Assembly (NCBI GenBank): GCA_015501075.1
Contig: JADNYJ010000001.1
Location: 1,426,001-1,490,000, forward strand
From: Gymnopilus junonius
Lineage: Eukaryota; Basidiomycota; Agaricomycetes; Agaricales; Galerinaceae
Direction: 5' to 3'
DNA length: 64,000 bases
Shown: positions 48,051 through 58,320 of the stretch, in pieces
Numbering within the stretch: the first letter of the stretch is position 1
Layout of the letters: each line of letters starts with the position of its first letter
The notes under the pieces: generated by a model
Told to the model about the DNA's origin: nothing
The model's input: only the letters and a program-made list of their open reading frames with translations
The model's database searches: none
Made by a program: the position numbers and the translations under genes

Positions 48051-50405
48051 TTATCCTGACCGGCTGGCTTGGACTTTTGCGGCATTGCTTTTCAGCCATT
48101 GAGCATATTTGTGGTATTCGTGGAGCTGGGAAACTCACGCAAAGATATTCCAAACTGCTGTTTGGTTTTGATAGATGGCATAGCCTTAACGACGGCAATT
48201 ATTGGACATTGGTCTGATACAGCCGGACATCAATCCAACAACTCACCGTCATTAGGGGAGGCCTATTAATTTGACAATAAATATAGTATGGTAAAAAGAC
48301 AAGAAGGAAAACATACTCCATTGATCAAGGCATCAGCATATTTTATCAGTCGATTACCGCCATCCTCTGTCAGTCCCAGAGCCCCAAATTGCCAAGGGAA
48401 TATTCTAATTCAATCAGTTTGGAGTTGTGAATGAAAGCTACCTTGACTACTCACCCTCTGCAGAAGAAGGCGAGATCTCAGAAAGATTTAAGGTAGCCGT
48501 GAAGGAGAACTACTCACGCATGCTGGGTTTGCAAAGATAGGTCGACCCACTTCGGATAAATCTCAGTCTTATTTTCTGAGAGACGTTGGATAAGGATTTA
48601 GAGGTCAAATGTCGAATTACTGACGAAGTCCGGTCAGCCCAAACTCTTCCAGAATAAGAGGCTTGTTAGCTTTCTTGGCAGCTAAAATATGTTTCGTTAG
48701 AGGTATAATGCATATTTATAAAGATTACTCACAATCTGCGTGCATTTGTATCCAGAGGAGTCCCCAGTCTTCGACCGTGAAGTTTGAACCTGGATAATCC
48801 TGCATAAAATGTTAAGAAAGAAAACGCCATGGCAGTAGCGGTGCGGTCTGACCAATTCCGGATACCTGTTTGTCGACAGGTCAGATGCAAGTAGCATTCA
48901 TTGTCAATCGTATACTCACCATGTTTGAGGGTATAGATGCTATTTTCTTATTCGTTGGTCATTTTTCAAACCAAGAAGCAATGAAGACTTACATAAGTGC
49001 CAAAATCAATGCCATCGAGGAACAACTCCTTATCGAAATCTTCGCCCGCTAGATCGTTACAGAGATGAATCAATCCTACGTGTGGCTTACGATTTAAAAT
49101 GGCTATAGACCTTGTCCATTGAAATTGTAGTCAGAAATGAAGTCGCCATTGAGCCAGTAACCAATATTTTGATTCTTCTTGTAGAAATGACCTTCGCCCC
49201 CTGTGGTAATCATGTGGAAGGGATCGCTTGAACAAGATAAACAGTAAGCTAATTAATGTCCATACTAAGTTGGACTCGGAGTACTCACAGTTTACGGACG
49301 AAATCCGACTGCGCCTCGTACCATTTGGTTAATAACTCCGTTCCTGGAACACAATTGGGACCTGCAGAAAGGTCTCCCAGACACCGAGCTTCATTCATCA
49401 TCTCCCATGCAAAAATATTGGGAGATGATTTATATCTATTCACGATGGTCGTAACATAGCGCTCTGTCAGTAGCACACAGAGGGATTCAGAGAGGATGAA
49501 GGTTTCGAAAATAGTAAAAAACTCACGATAAGACGCAACAATCCTGGGATCGGAATAGAAAACGTCATGAGTGTTTCCGGCTCCTGCTATCCAATTGATG
49601 TAGAGCTCAGCCCCCTGTGGATAATTCAGTCGATCTCTTAGAAATCTGAACTTTGACATGTGGACATACTCCGTATCCGACCCTAATGCAAATAAGTGAG
49701 AATAAGCAACAAATGTATTTCCTTGTTTTTCAAGGTCAAAAGGACCTCACCAATTGTTTGTGAATGCAAGGATAAGTTTGATGCCGTATTCTCCTGCTGT
49801 GTTGACAACGAAGTCCAGTCTCTTAAGTCCCTGTGGGCCGTCATTGAGGATCCATTCGCTGGAATTCCACACCTAGTAGTTACTGTCAGGATGTAATACA
49901 TTAAATACGCGTAGAAGAATTTACTTGGTAGTATGTTAAGCCGGATTGAAGAGCACCTTCTAGTTCAGATCCATTGATAGCGTTGAATCCCTGTGCCAAT
50001 AGTAAAGTTTAGGCATTAATGGTCCCTTGCTGAGAGGAAAATTTATACCCAAGTGCGCACAACCTTTACACCAGCACTCTGCATTTCTTTGAATGTAGCA
50101 TGAACATCATCTTGGGTCGTCAGCAGAGGTAGCCACTGGCGACGAGTACGAGGCATTAATTATCAGACAGTTGGACGAAATGGTACATCAAACGCAACAC
50201 ACGTAAGAATTTGCGCCGACGAAGGACTGGGGGTATTCTGTTGAGTGTCCAACAAAGTCTAAAGAACAGCTATGCCACTTACGAAAGGTTTCCCATCTAC
50301 TTCAAACCTCCCATTATTTTGCGTGGCAAACCCTTTCGATGCTGCATTTACGAGGCCGCATAGAAAAATGCCGAATAACAGCGGTAATTTGAGCACAGAA
50401 CGCAT
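48051..50405 (-). CDS. Secreted endo-beta-1,4-mannanase (GH5 family)
   Basis: Breaks beta-1,4-mannan in plant hemicellulose. Signal peptide MRSVLKLPLLFGIFLCGLVNA at the start, then FVGANSYWLPLLTTQDDV, EMQSAGVKVVRTWGFNAING, a block ending LILAFTNNW, GAELYINWIAGAGNTHDVFYSDPRIVASY, and FAWEMMNEARC where the Glu after Asn is the acid/base residue. The nucleophile is in NKPLILEEFGLTGLR. The final exon reads LHEYHKYAQWLKSNAAKVQASRSG. Around a dozen exons. No carbohydrate-binding module seen. Usual GH5 mannanases have Asn-Glu-Pro at the acid/base; here it is Asn-Glu-Ala, which is tolerated in the family to my knowledge only rarely. A litter- or wood-decay lifestyle would fit. Confidence 0.86.
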
Positions 50406-51747
50406 GCTGTCAAAGTGGAAGGGTTTTTCCGGCGATTCTGCTCTTCCTTATTTTATAGTAATCGTGGCGTTGAGGGCCCCAGTTATTGATGAGCAAGGAA
50501 CATCTTCCTCGGATAAACGTCGGGGCAAGACTGACGGACCGACTCGCCAGGTCATCGAAGGCGTCTTCAAGACGCGTTTGGCAAAAGAAGTCTCCCCAAC
50601 GAACCCGCAAGAACATAAATGCAATGGTCGTCTGATGTCGTTTAAGTAATAAGAAGTCGGAGGTAGACCGAGAAAATCTGAGTAGGTAATTAACGCCGCC
50701 AGCGAATGCGAGCTCTGAGCTGGCAAGAAGGAAATTCTGGTCTAGGCCACTATGAATAGTATCCCGTAATTTCATTCCATACATACTAGGTATGTAAGGG
50801 ACGAATAGTCAAAGCAGGAGATAAGAAGCAGGTATGAGGAAAGGTTAGCAACTGATCGTCTCTTCAGATCCAGAGCATTCGGAATGAAGCTGAATGGTGT
50901 CGCCAGTAGTCATTTTTGGGAAAGGGGCAAATCTTTCGTAGACGATGATTGTACAGCGTCAGTCCAGCTGAAGGGCTCCGATGCATAGGTGGAATGGTCG
51001 TCCAAATTGATGTAGATTCAACCGAAGCGGTGAAAAAAACGGATAAAATGGATGGGGCACTACTGTACCTAGGATGCCAGGGAAAAACAGAAACAACAGC
51101 GAGAGAAGTCCTGCATGAACATTCAATCGACAATACTAGTTAATACGTCCTCCAACGAAGTTCGGTATATATTTGGCTGAGAAGTTTGCAGCCTTTTCTT
51201 TCTTCTTCCACTACACATCGTTAACCAATCCAGCCAAGGTCTCCCAGTCAATATCGCGGCCGCAGAAACCGCTAAAAAGCAGCATACCATCTTCTAGTAC
51301 TTAGCCCAAATGTCCGAATAACAGAACCTTGATTGGTCTGAGGGTTTGCGAGCGAGCATGCGCTGATGAGTGGCAACTTGGACTAGGAAGCAACATCACA
51401 TTCTGCATCACGACTGAAGACGACTGATCTACAAGATCTTTCTGCAGGTGTTCTTTCTAACTTGCCGCCCGAAAGCTTCTGTAGGAATCAAAGCTGTCCT
51501 CAAGCTGTACTACCAGCAGTAGGTCTCTAATATGATAAATTGCATTTGGTATACGCCAATACATTCGCTCTGTTCCCCTCACTTGCAAATAGGGCTAGTA
51601 CAGTGTAAAGTCAAGTAAATTTCCTATCTTATAACGGACACAGGAAACACGATAAATACCTTCTCTTGAAACAGAGACAGGCTCAGGAGGACATACCAGA
51701 TTACATATATCAAACAAGGCACCACGATTTCCAAGTCCATCACCACC
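50406..51747. other. Intergenic, 1.3 kb, no gene seen
   Basis: Upstream of the mannanase and downstream of TMA22. Small open frames overlap on both strands with no recognisable domain. Confidence 0.45.
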
Positions 51748-52690
51748 TCATCCTTCCGTCTTCTTCTTCTTATCCTCTACAACCTGCACATTATCAATTG
51801 GCACCCCTTTCAGCACGCCCTCTCCTTTCTCCAGAATTTCCAATATCTCATCCGACACATCACCCTGTACGACAATCTCGTCCAGACCTTGTGCATTCTT
51901 CGTTACGGATGCGCCAGTAGCAAACCGCCCAGCGAGCTGTTTTGCCGCTTTTTTCAGGTCGATGGAGAAGGCCTCGAGGCCGTGGATGGCAGTGACATGT
52001 TTGCGTTTTGTCCGTTCGATACGTTTGATGGTCACCTAGACAGAAGGAGAGGAGCGCGAGAACGTTAATAGAGGAACAAGTCCGTTAAGAGGTTCAGATT
52101 ATACCTGCGATGCTAGCTTCTTCTTCAAAGCAGCGTCTGCTTTGGCTTCAGCCTTTGCCTCCTTCTTTGCTGCGTCTTTTTCGAGTTTCTTCTGAGCTTC
52201 TAGACTTAGCGTCCCAATCTTCGACTGTAAAGCCTCTAATATCAAAACAGCCTCGTCAACGCATGCCACAGTAAAGGAAATCTCCAGGAGCAAGACTGTG
52301 CGTACCATCTGAGTAATACTTGTTGTAAAGCTCCTCATTGGATTCCTTCAATGATTCTTTGCATCGGGTAAAACTCGAGCCGAATTCACAGTATTCCAGA
52401 GGGAATGAACAAACTGTGCGTCAAGGTACTTGTTAGATAGGCTTTCAAGGAAGATGGAAAAGATGGAAGAAAGTAGAGGCTGACTACGTTCCATCATCAA
52501 AATAGCTCCAGCTTTACAGTCCGATATTAGACAAAACATGTGGCCAACACTCACCATCGCAATAAATGACCCTCACCGGGGGGGTAGGCTCCTTTGGAGG
52601 CTCGACGGGTTGTTGCGATGACGATCCGGCTCCTTCGTCTTCAGTTGGCGCCGCTTGTCTTGGTGGTGATTGTGCGCGTTTCCTACCCAT
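51748..52690 (-). CDS. TMA22: Tma22/DENR, translation recycling factor (SUI1 domain)
   Basis: With Tma20 it removes the tRNA and 40S subunit after termination and acts in re-initiation. Starts MGRKRAQSPPRQAAPTEDEG; then VRVIYCDVCSFPLEYCEF with a Cys pair typical of DENR; KCKESLKESNEELYNKYYSD; a Lys/Ala-rich helix; and the C-terminal SUI1 domain, VTIKRIERTKRKHVTAIHGLEAFSIDLKKAAKQLAGRFATGASVTKN..DEIVVQGDVSDEILEIL, ending VEDKKKKTEG. About 200 residues, the family size, no frame breaks. Confidence 0.93.
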
Positions 52691-53122
52691 TGCCGGTTCG
52701 ATCTACTTCGTCAAAGAACGTCCGGATTATAAGAGGTAACAAGGAAAAATGGGTTCGGTGGAACGTCACCGAGGAGACTGAAGTGATCGACTGGTAGAAA
52801 TGGGATTGCCTTGTTTGAAGTTGTCAGCCGTGTAATTTAGTAATCTAATCTATCATCTAATCTAATCTGTCAATCTTTCTGTTATTAATCGAAAAAAGAG
52901 AATATCTGATTGTACAACAGATTACTATTGCTGAACGTAGAATACAATGTATAAGGTGGGTTTCAAGTTCAAAGTGGGGCCCCTTCTCTTCTTCTTTCAC
53001 TAATCATTTCGCTCCAACGTCTTGGGAGTCAGCCGATGGTATATTGGTATCGAATGGGAATCTTCCTCCAAAGGCTGAGCCATGATCATCAACTTGAAGC
53101 ATCCAAGCTTGATTCAAGACTC
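52691..53122. other. Intergenic with a short TAATC-type tandem repeat
   Basis: A run of TCTAATC/TCTAATCTAATC units lies at 52838-52875. No gene seen. The 3' part is the likely 3' flank of the TMEM135-like gene. Confidence 0.5.
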
Positions 53123-55389
53123 TCAATTCGGCCCAATGAACTGATACAAGATCCTCCTTACGAGCCCTGAAAGATGCTGAGGGTCATTCTGGTATGTGCT
53201 CTATGTAATCAAGTCATGCGTCAGCCTCCTCAGTCCTGGGTCTATACTATAAATTAAAAAGAACACGAGGAACTTACCATGACCATAGCCATTCCAAGCG
53301 CTGTCAAGAGCGTATCGCCCCACTTGCCCGTCTTAAACACCCATCCCTTTCCTCGGGCCATCACCCACGCACTCTCCAGGCCCTTGGGAAGGACATACAT
53401 GGCCAGCTCGGGCCGCCTCCTCTTCTCCTCGACAAACAGCGACAAGCCAGCCGCTAATCCAGGAAGCCAAAATGAGAACTTTGACGCCAGCAGGTCCACG
53501 ACCCACTGTGGGATGTTAGCGAATGGGGCGGTGAGAAGGTTTGTTGGGATTGCGCCGGTCCGCAGAAGTGTGAGGACTTTGTGAAGCTTGTGCTTGTAGC
53601 AAAATATGGCTAGGAAGAAAGTCAACTTCTTGGCCAAGGACAGTCGAAAATCAAATAACTTACTCTGATAGATGATAACAAAGACACCTAAGAAAGCAGA
53701 GCTCCTCATGCTTCCTACGGTTGCTCTTAACAGCATCTTGCCAGGGTCCTGCATAAACGCTTTCCGCTTGAACAGTACAGCGGGAATAAAGTGCAGCGCG
53801 CCGTAAATGGGCAACATCCACTTAAACACCGCAAAGAAGCGGTCGAGGGGCACAGATGCACAGGACGAGAGGGCAGGATGTACAGCGGAGCATGGAGCAT
53901 AACAAGGGACATATGGAGGTATACCGTCTGTCGAAGTCGCGAGATTCAGGAAGTTATCACGTAAGGTAAGGAGGTCGGTTTTGTTAAGAGGTGTAATATC
54001 CTGGTCAATCAAGACTAAGATTTTACAAAATATTAGCAATAATAGTTCCACGTACAGTTCGATGCGTAAGTTGATCTAAATCCTGTATGTTGAAGGTGCC
54101 GTTTCGCACTAGATCATGATTCATTCGAACACATTCTGAAGGTACTTTGGAAGCTTGTTGGATCCTAAAAAACGATTTTAATTCTTGATAAATCCAGGAA
54201 ATAAAGGAGTCATTACCAGCCGGTGTACGATCGAGGTAATGTATCAGGTCGAAGGAGGAAACCATATAGAATTTGACCACATCTGCGATAAGTTGGGATT
54301 CAACTACAGCTTAAGGGTATAAAAAATGTTACATACGCTAAAGCAAACACCAGAACATCACCATTGGGGACACGGAGGTTTCTCTTTGTCGTAAAGGCAT
54401 TATACGAGCCCTGTAATCCACTGAAAACAGTCAGTACACAATGTAGCGTAAAACTCGCCCGAAAGCACCTACCGCACAAACATCTGCTGCGAAATGACGG
54501 TTCTTCGACTCTTCTTCTCCCACATAATGGCAAGCCCACCCGCTACGGCTCCTGCTAAAGCCGCATGCCATCTCCGCGTTCTTTTTCGAATCAACATCAT
54601 TTGGGCATTTTTTGTCAGAGAAAGGCGCCCTTTGCGTTTCTCGAATGGGACTTCCAGTGTTGTTCGTGCTTCTAAATCTATTTCTTCTTCCTCGTCGTCA
54701 ACAGCAGAGGTATGCTGTCTTGGCTTGATGCAGGAAAGAGAATTGGTAAAGCATTTATTAAGAATTTGTAGAGAGATGTGAAAGTCCCTGGTGCACTGGG
54801 TCAGAATACGGCAGTAAATCAATACCGAAGCACACACCAAACATGGCAGCAAATCTCCAAGTGTCAGAGCTCAAGATAGCGTGTCGTATCATAGCCAAAC
54901 GGTAGTCTCTGCAATAAAATGAGATGACGCGTTATTTTAGTAGCACAATCCGTTAGGACTGACCTTGGTACGCGATGAATTCGAAGGAGAGCCAGAACTA
55001 GATTGACGGAAGCACGTATGTTGAACGCCAGAGTAGCAGACCCTTGAAGGAAGAAAGGTAAACGAGTCGTTTTTCAGCGCATGAAGACGAAACTCACTTA
55101 GGCCGCCGGACATTGCATGGACTAAACAAGCTTCCAGTGAATCCAGCTCAACCACTGGTTCTCCCCTATCCCTCCAAACCATCTTCTTTGCCTCTTTCAG
55201 CCGCTCTTGGTGGTTAGCCATCGCCACAAGGTTTTCAAAGGACGCCATAGCGCGCTTTGGGGTGAGGGAGAAGCCCTCATTGTCAGAGTTTTCACCCGGA
55301 GTCGAGGGGCTGCTAGCCGGGGTAACGCTTCCTTGACCGCGTCTCCCGTGCCCATTCGGGGCCAGTCTGGACGGCCCTCCGTTGTCCAT
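53123..55389 (-). CDS. TMEM135-like multi-pass membrane protein
   Basis: TMEM135 family proteins act at mitochondria, peroxisomes and lipid droplets in animals; the fungal role is unknown. Starts MDNGGPSRLAPNGHGRRG at 55389 with a disordered N-terminus, then LEACLVHAMSGGLRSATLAFNIRASVNLVLALLRIHRVPRDYRLAMIRHAIL, a charged loop, KNAQMMLIRKRTRRWHAALAGAVAGGLAIMWEKKSRRTVISQQMFVRGLQGSYN, and later PCYAPCSAVHPALSSCASVPLDRFFAVFKWMLPIYGALHFIPAVLFKRK, with GSMRSSAFLGVFVIIYQSKLF and VEEKRRRPELAMYVLPKGLESAW. These are the family's internal repeats, the Cys-rich PCxxxHP block included. The C-terminal exon ends LSGLVRRILYQFIGPN. About 600 residues, exons many and short. Confidence 0.85.
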
Positions 55390-56151
55390 GTTGACGTTCT
55401 CGACGTCAAAAGCAAAGGAATGGATGAGGTTAAAGACAGGAGAGGACCTTTTGAAACGCTGGGGAGGCTATTGGTCCTAATTGGGTATGCGCAAAATTGT
55501 GGGGCAACTATTCCAGATCTGGCCCCGCGGGGTCGACCAGCAAGAATGTTGTTGCCAGCTGGAATTTGCAAAAGGTGAAGTCACCAGTGTGCAATGCGGC
55601 GACTACCCCGGCTATTCGGCTACTTCCTGCGCGGGCTTAATCATATGCATGTCATGCATGCACTGGAGGTTTGTCTTTCTTCCACTTCCTCAGTACATAC
55701 ATTTAACTGGATGTCAATAATCCCACACATCGAGTTGGCACGTCTTCAACCGGGGCCTCGAGTGGCGCTGTGGGCAAGATACATTTATCAGTGATTAGCT
55801 TAAAGCTTTCCTGATTCCACGACGGAAACGAGTATCAGAGGCTTTCAGGCGACACTCTGAATTTTAACTCGACTCCTTGTTCCATTATGATCTACAGAAG
55901 CAATTTCGAGAAGGGCCACTCGAGTTTAAATCTGCATGGAGGCTCTTAATTAATTGCTCGTTCAAACATAGTTTCTGAAACAGACCTGTGGCGGGGTGAT
56001 CTTTTCGATGAACTCTTAAAGACTGCTGCGTCTATTCCCCAATCCATCAGTTGGATATCCTACCTAGTATCGTAAGTAGTACCAGATAACTTGTCCTGGA
56101 CGATTTACTAAATTCGTCCTTCCCCATTACACACGTGCAAAAATCTTCTAA
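55390..56151. other. Intergenic, no gene seen
   Basis: Upstream of the TMEM135-like gene and of the second secreted protein gene. No protein-like frame. Confidence 0.45.
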
Positions 56152-56511
56152 ATGAAGTCCTTTATCGTCATCATTGTCGCTCTTGCCACCACCGCTCTCG
56201 CGGCACGGGTTGAAGATACTACGAAGAGGGGTGATACAGGTTCATTGAACGAGAGCGCCACACTCAGTAGTAGTCCTCCTGGCTATACAGAGGTGGAATC
56301 TCGGCTCCCTCCCCCTCCCCCTGGCTGCTTTTGGGACGGACGGGCTCCCTTCTGTCTTGCCTCTTGTCCAAATGGTTATAACGAAGTGGCGCGCATCCCT
56401 TGTTCCCGGGAGCATGCTGCCTTTCAGCGATACGGTTTTCCTTTGCTGCAAGGATTAAATAGTAGGAATACCAGGGCGACCTGTCAGTATCACGGAAGAC
56501 AGACTTTGTAG
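56152..56511 (+). CDS. Small secreted cysteine-rich protein 2 (frame-broken C-terminus)
   Basis: Signal peptide MKSFIVIIVALATTALAA followed by a possible Kex2 site (TKR, residues 24-26) and a spacer, then GCFWDGRAPFCLASCPNGYNEVARIPC, which matches the core of the paralogues at 47436 and 56873. Downstream, the expected CC motifs appear in other frames: GACCLS in one and FLCCKD followed by a stop in another (about 56410-56460), whereas the open frame runs on into a different tail. Two small indels therefore separate this gene from an intact copy. As it stands it encodes 119 residues with four cysteines in the core; it may be a pseudogene or an assembly artefact. Confidence 0.65.
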   Translation: MKSFIVIIVALATTALAARVEDTTKRGDTGSLNESATLSSSPPGYTEVESRLPPPPPGCFWDGRAPFCLASCPNGYNEVARIPCSREHAAFQRYGFPLLQGLNSRNTRATCQYHGRQTL

Positions 56512-56872
56512 TTATGTAATTGGATTATATTGTCAAAGAGGGATAGTACAAGAAAATCGCGGTGGAGTGTTATTGAGCCCTGATTTGATTCCGAGGAGCT
56601 GGGTACCAATTCATTCCAATTTGTACTCAGTGCACCTCTTGTGCGCCTCCAAAGGCATTTTGTCCTTGCGTTTTTGGATCACATGCGACCCAAATATTAC
56701 AATCTGTTTTGGACAATCTTACAGTAAACCACGCATTCATCACACAATCCTCTAAAATATACTGTATTATATCGCTTTCATAAGACAATCACAATGCACC
56801 ACACTCCTTCCTAAACTGTCGAGAGAGAATTTCCAAAACCGTCATATCGATGACACGATCAAATTACTGCAT
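56512..56872. other. Intergenic between SSP2 and SSP3
   Basis: 361 bases with no protein-like frame; convergent 3' flanks. Confidence 0.45.
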
Positions 56873-57160
56873 TTAGTCGGTGTCCCTGCAGCAGGGAACT
56901 TTGTAGCCGGTCCAACAGCACGCGCCGTCACCGCAGGAGCCGCGATCCTCCTCGGAGTAGCCTCGTGGGCAGGAACCAGTGCAGAAGGGGGCGGTACCGT
57001 CCCAGTAGCATTCGAGGCGAGTAGGTCCATCCTGGTGGCCGTTGGACAAGAAAGAGTTGAAGACAGCACTGTTTCGGTTGGCATTGTTGGTAGTAGCCAC
57101 GGGGACGACAGCTACGCCGATGCCAACAAAGGCGGCAGCAAATGTGATGAAAGTCTGCAT
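56873..57160 (-). CDS. Small secreted cysteine-rich protein 3
   Basis: 95 residues. Signal peptide MQTFITFAAAFVGIGVAVVPVA, then ECYWDGTAPFCTGSCPRG, YSEEDRGSCGDG, ACCWTGYKVPCCRDTD. Eight cysteines in the order C, C, C, C, CC, CC, which would allow four disulfides. The closest relative in the window is the gene at 47436 (identical in most of the core). A TTTTTCAG acceptor lies seven bases before the ATG, as in that paralogue, so a leader intron is conserved. The 3' LTR of the retroelement begins 55 bp upstream. Confidence 0.82.
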   Translation of the reverse strand: MQTFITFAAAFVGIGVAVVPVATTNNANRNSAVFNSFLSNGHQDGPTRLECYWDGTAPFCTGSCPRGYSEEDRGSCGDGACCWTGYKVPCCRDTD

Positions 57161-57210
57161 GTTGATCTGAAAAAGTCGCCCGCCTGTGACAGCTAGAAAA
57201 ACCTTCGTAC

Positions 57211-57215
57211 TTGTA
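57211..57215. repeat. Target-site duplication TTGTA, copy 1
   Basis: The five bases before the LTR that starts TGTCAG at 57216 read TTGTA, identical to those after the other LTR. Confidence 0.85.
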
Positions 57216-57451
57216 TGTCAGAACTGAGGCTAAACCAAGTTAAAGCTGAAGTCTATCTACTACAACCAGTAAGTATTTATACTAAGTAGAACGTCCGTAT
57301 TAGTATATATGACTATCCATGAGGATTGCATATGGATAGAGCAAGGCGACTACGGAAGCTGCGGCATAAGGAGAAGGCATGTATGATCGAATATGGATAA
57401 AAGGTGAAACAGGAGAAAAGAGGAATGAGGGGAAAATGAGGACTCATGACA
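57216..57451 (-). repeat. 3' LTR of the Ty3/gypsy element
   Basis: 236 bp, TGTCAG...ATGACA on the plus strand, so it has 5-bp TGTCA/TGACA inverted ends. Contains TATTTATA (57274-57281; TATAAATA on the minus strand). It differs from the other LTR at about 33 positions or small indels, roughly 14%. Confidence 0.9.
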
Positions 57452-57462
57452 CTACCTCCCCT

Positions 57463-57921
57463 TTAAAGCTCCGGGCTATTCGGCGTTGAGGGTCTTCTTT
57501 TGATTGGTCTTCCACCTGTAGTTTTGCGTGCATGTTGCTTCGGGTACGGGGCATATCGTATGGTTCGTCGTGGGATAGGAACGGTGTTGGGATGGTTGTT
57601 TGGGTCTGGGGTAGGCGTTGGTTCATCGTCGATGACGATGGGATTGAGCCTTGATCCTAGAGGGGGATGACGGGAATTGATGAGGTCTTCAATTCTGGAT
57701 CCTAATCCACGTGTTTTCATATCGTTGAATATGTCGAAGGCGTGCCAGTCTAATTCAGTGGCAGCGGCGCGTAGCGAATGGGCGGTGGTGAGGGACGTTC
57801 GGAATGTGGTAAGGGCGCGAAGCGCCAAGGGTTCTTGGGGAAAGGCTGCTCGGGCAGCGTCGTAGTCATGGAAGATGAGGGCGGTGAACTCATCGAGGGT
57901 GGGGGGTGTGTAAGAGGGCAT
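57463..57921 (-). CDS. Retroelement accessory ORF B, unknown function
   Basis: 152 codons between pol and the polypurine tract, ending right at the tract. Reads MPSYTPPTLDEFTALIFHDYDAARAAFPQ, then a Leu/Ala-rich predicted helical stretch (ALRALTTFRTSLTTAHSLRAAATELDWHAFDIFNDMKTRG) and a Pro-rich, basic tail (RPIKRRPSTPNSPEL). No domain I recognise, no membrane span and no signal peptide. Env genes of errantiviruses would have those, so this is not an env. Might be a capsid-like, chaperone or nuclear-targeting protein; this is a guess. Confidence 0.6.
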   Translation of the reverse strand: MPSYTPPTLDEFTALIFHDYDAARAAFPQEPLALRALTTFRTSLTTAHSLRAAATELDWHAFDIFNDMKTRGLGSRIEDLINSRHPPLGSRLNPIVIDDEPTPTPDPNNHPNTVPIPRRTIRYAPYPKQHARKTTGGRPIKRRPSTPNSPEL

Positions 57922-57978
57922 GTTTTTGTAAAGGATTTGAATAGTTTGTTAAATAAAAGAGAAAGGACGCATCGGCTT

Positions 57979-58320
57979 TTATAGATTCTTTGGTTTCGAT
58001 TTGAGCACCTGGGAAATCTTCTTTCGGATGGCTTTGAATGAACGTTTGGGTTTAATCGTGCGTGAGGGTGATGGAGGGGGCAATGGTGGGATTACCCGCA
58101 GCACTGGGGGTTCTGGTGAGAGGGTGGGTGTGATGGACGTGTTTGAGGTTTTGGATGGAAGAATGAGGAATAGGTCTTCATAGCCATATTCGGCTGTGAA
58201 GAAGGGAGAGGCATAGTTGATGGGGTAGGTTGGCATGATGGGCGTGTTTGGTGCGTGGTATAGGTGTGGTTTGCGTGAGGTTGGAGGTTCGAAATTGGAT
58301 TTAGGTTGATGACGTGGCAA
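57979..58320 (-). CDS. Retroelement accessory ORF A, unknown function, overlaps pol 3' end
   Basis: 113 codons in another frame than pol; overlaps the last 76 codons of pol and ends 58 bases before accessory ORF B. Contains TAEYGYEDLFLILPS and a strongly basic end (RSFKAIRKKISQVLKSKPKNL) that could bind nucleic acid. Its composition differs from the pol tail it overlaps, which is Pro/His/Thr-rich and looks less protein-like, so one of the two frames is probably not used. Confidence 0.45.
   Translation of the reverse strand: MPRHQPKSNFEPPTSRKPHLYHAPNTPIMPTYPINYASPFFTAEYGYEDLFLILPSKTSNTSITPTLSPEPPVLRVIPPLPPPSPSRTIKPKRSFKAIRKKISQVLKSKPKNL

Noticed and set aside
57463..57921. Accessory ORF B as a retroviral env gene
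   Set aside because: It has no signal peptide, membrane span or cysteine pattern.
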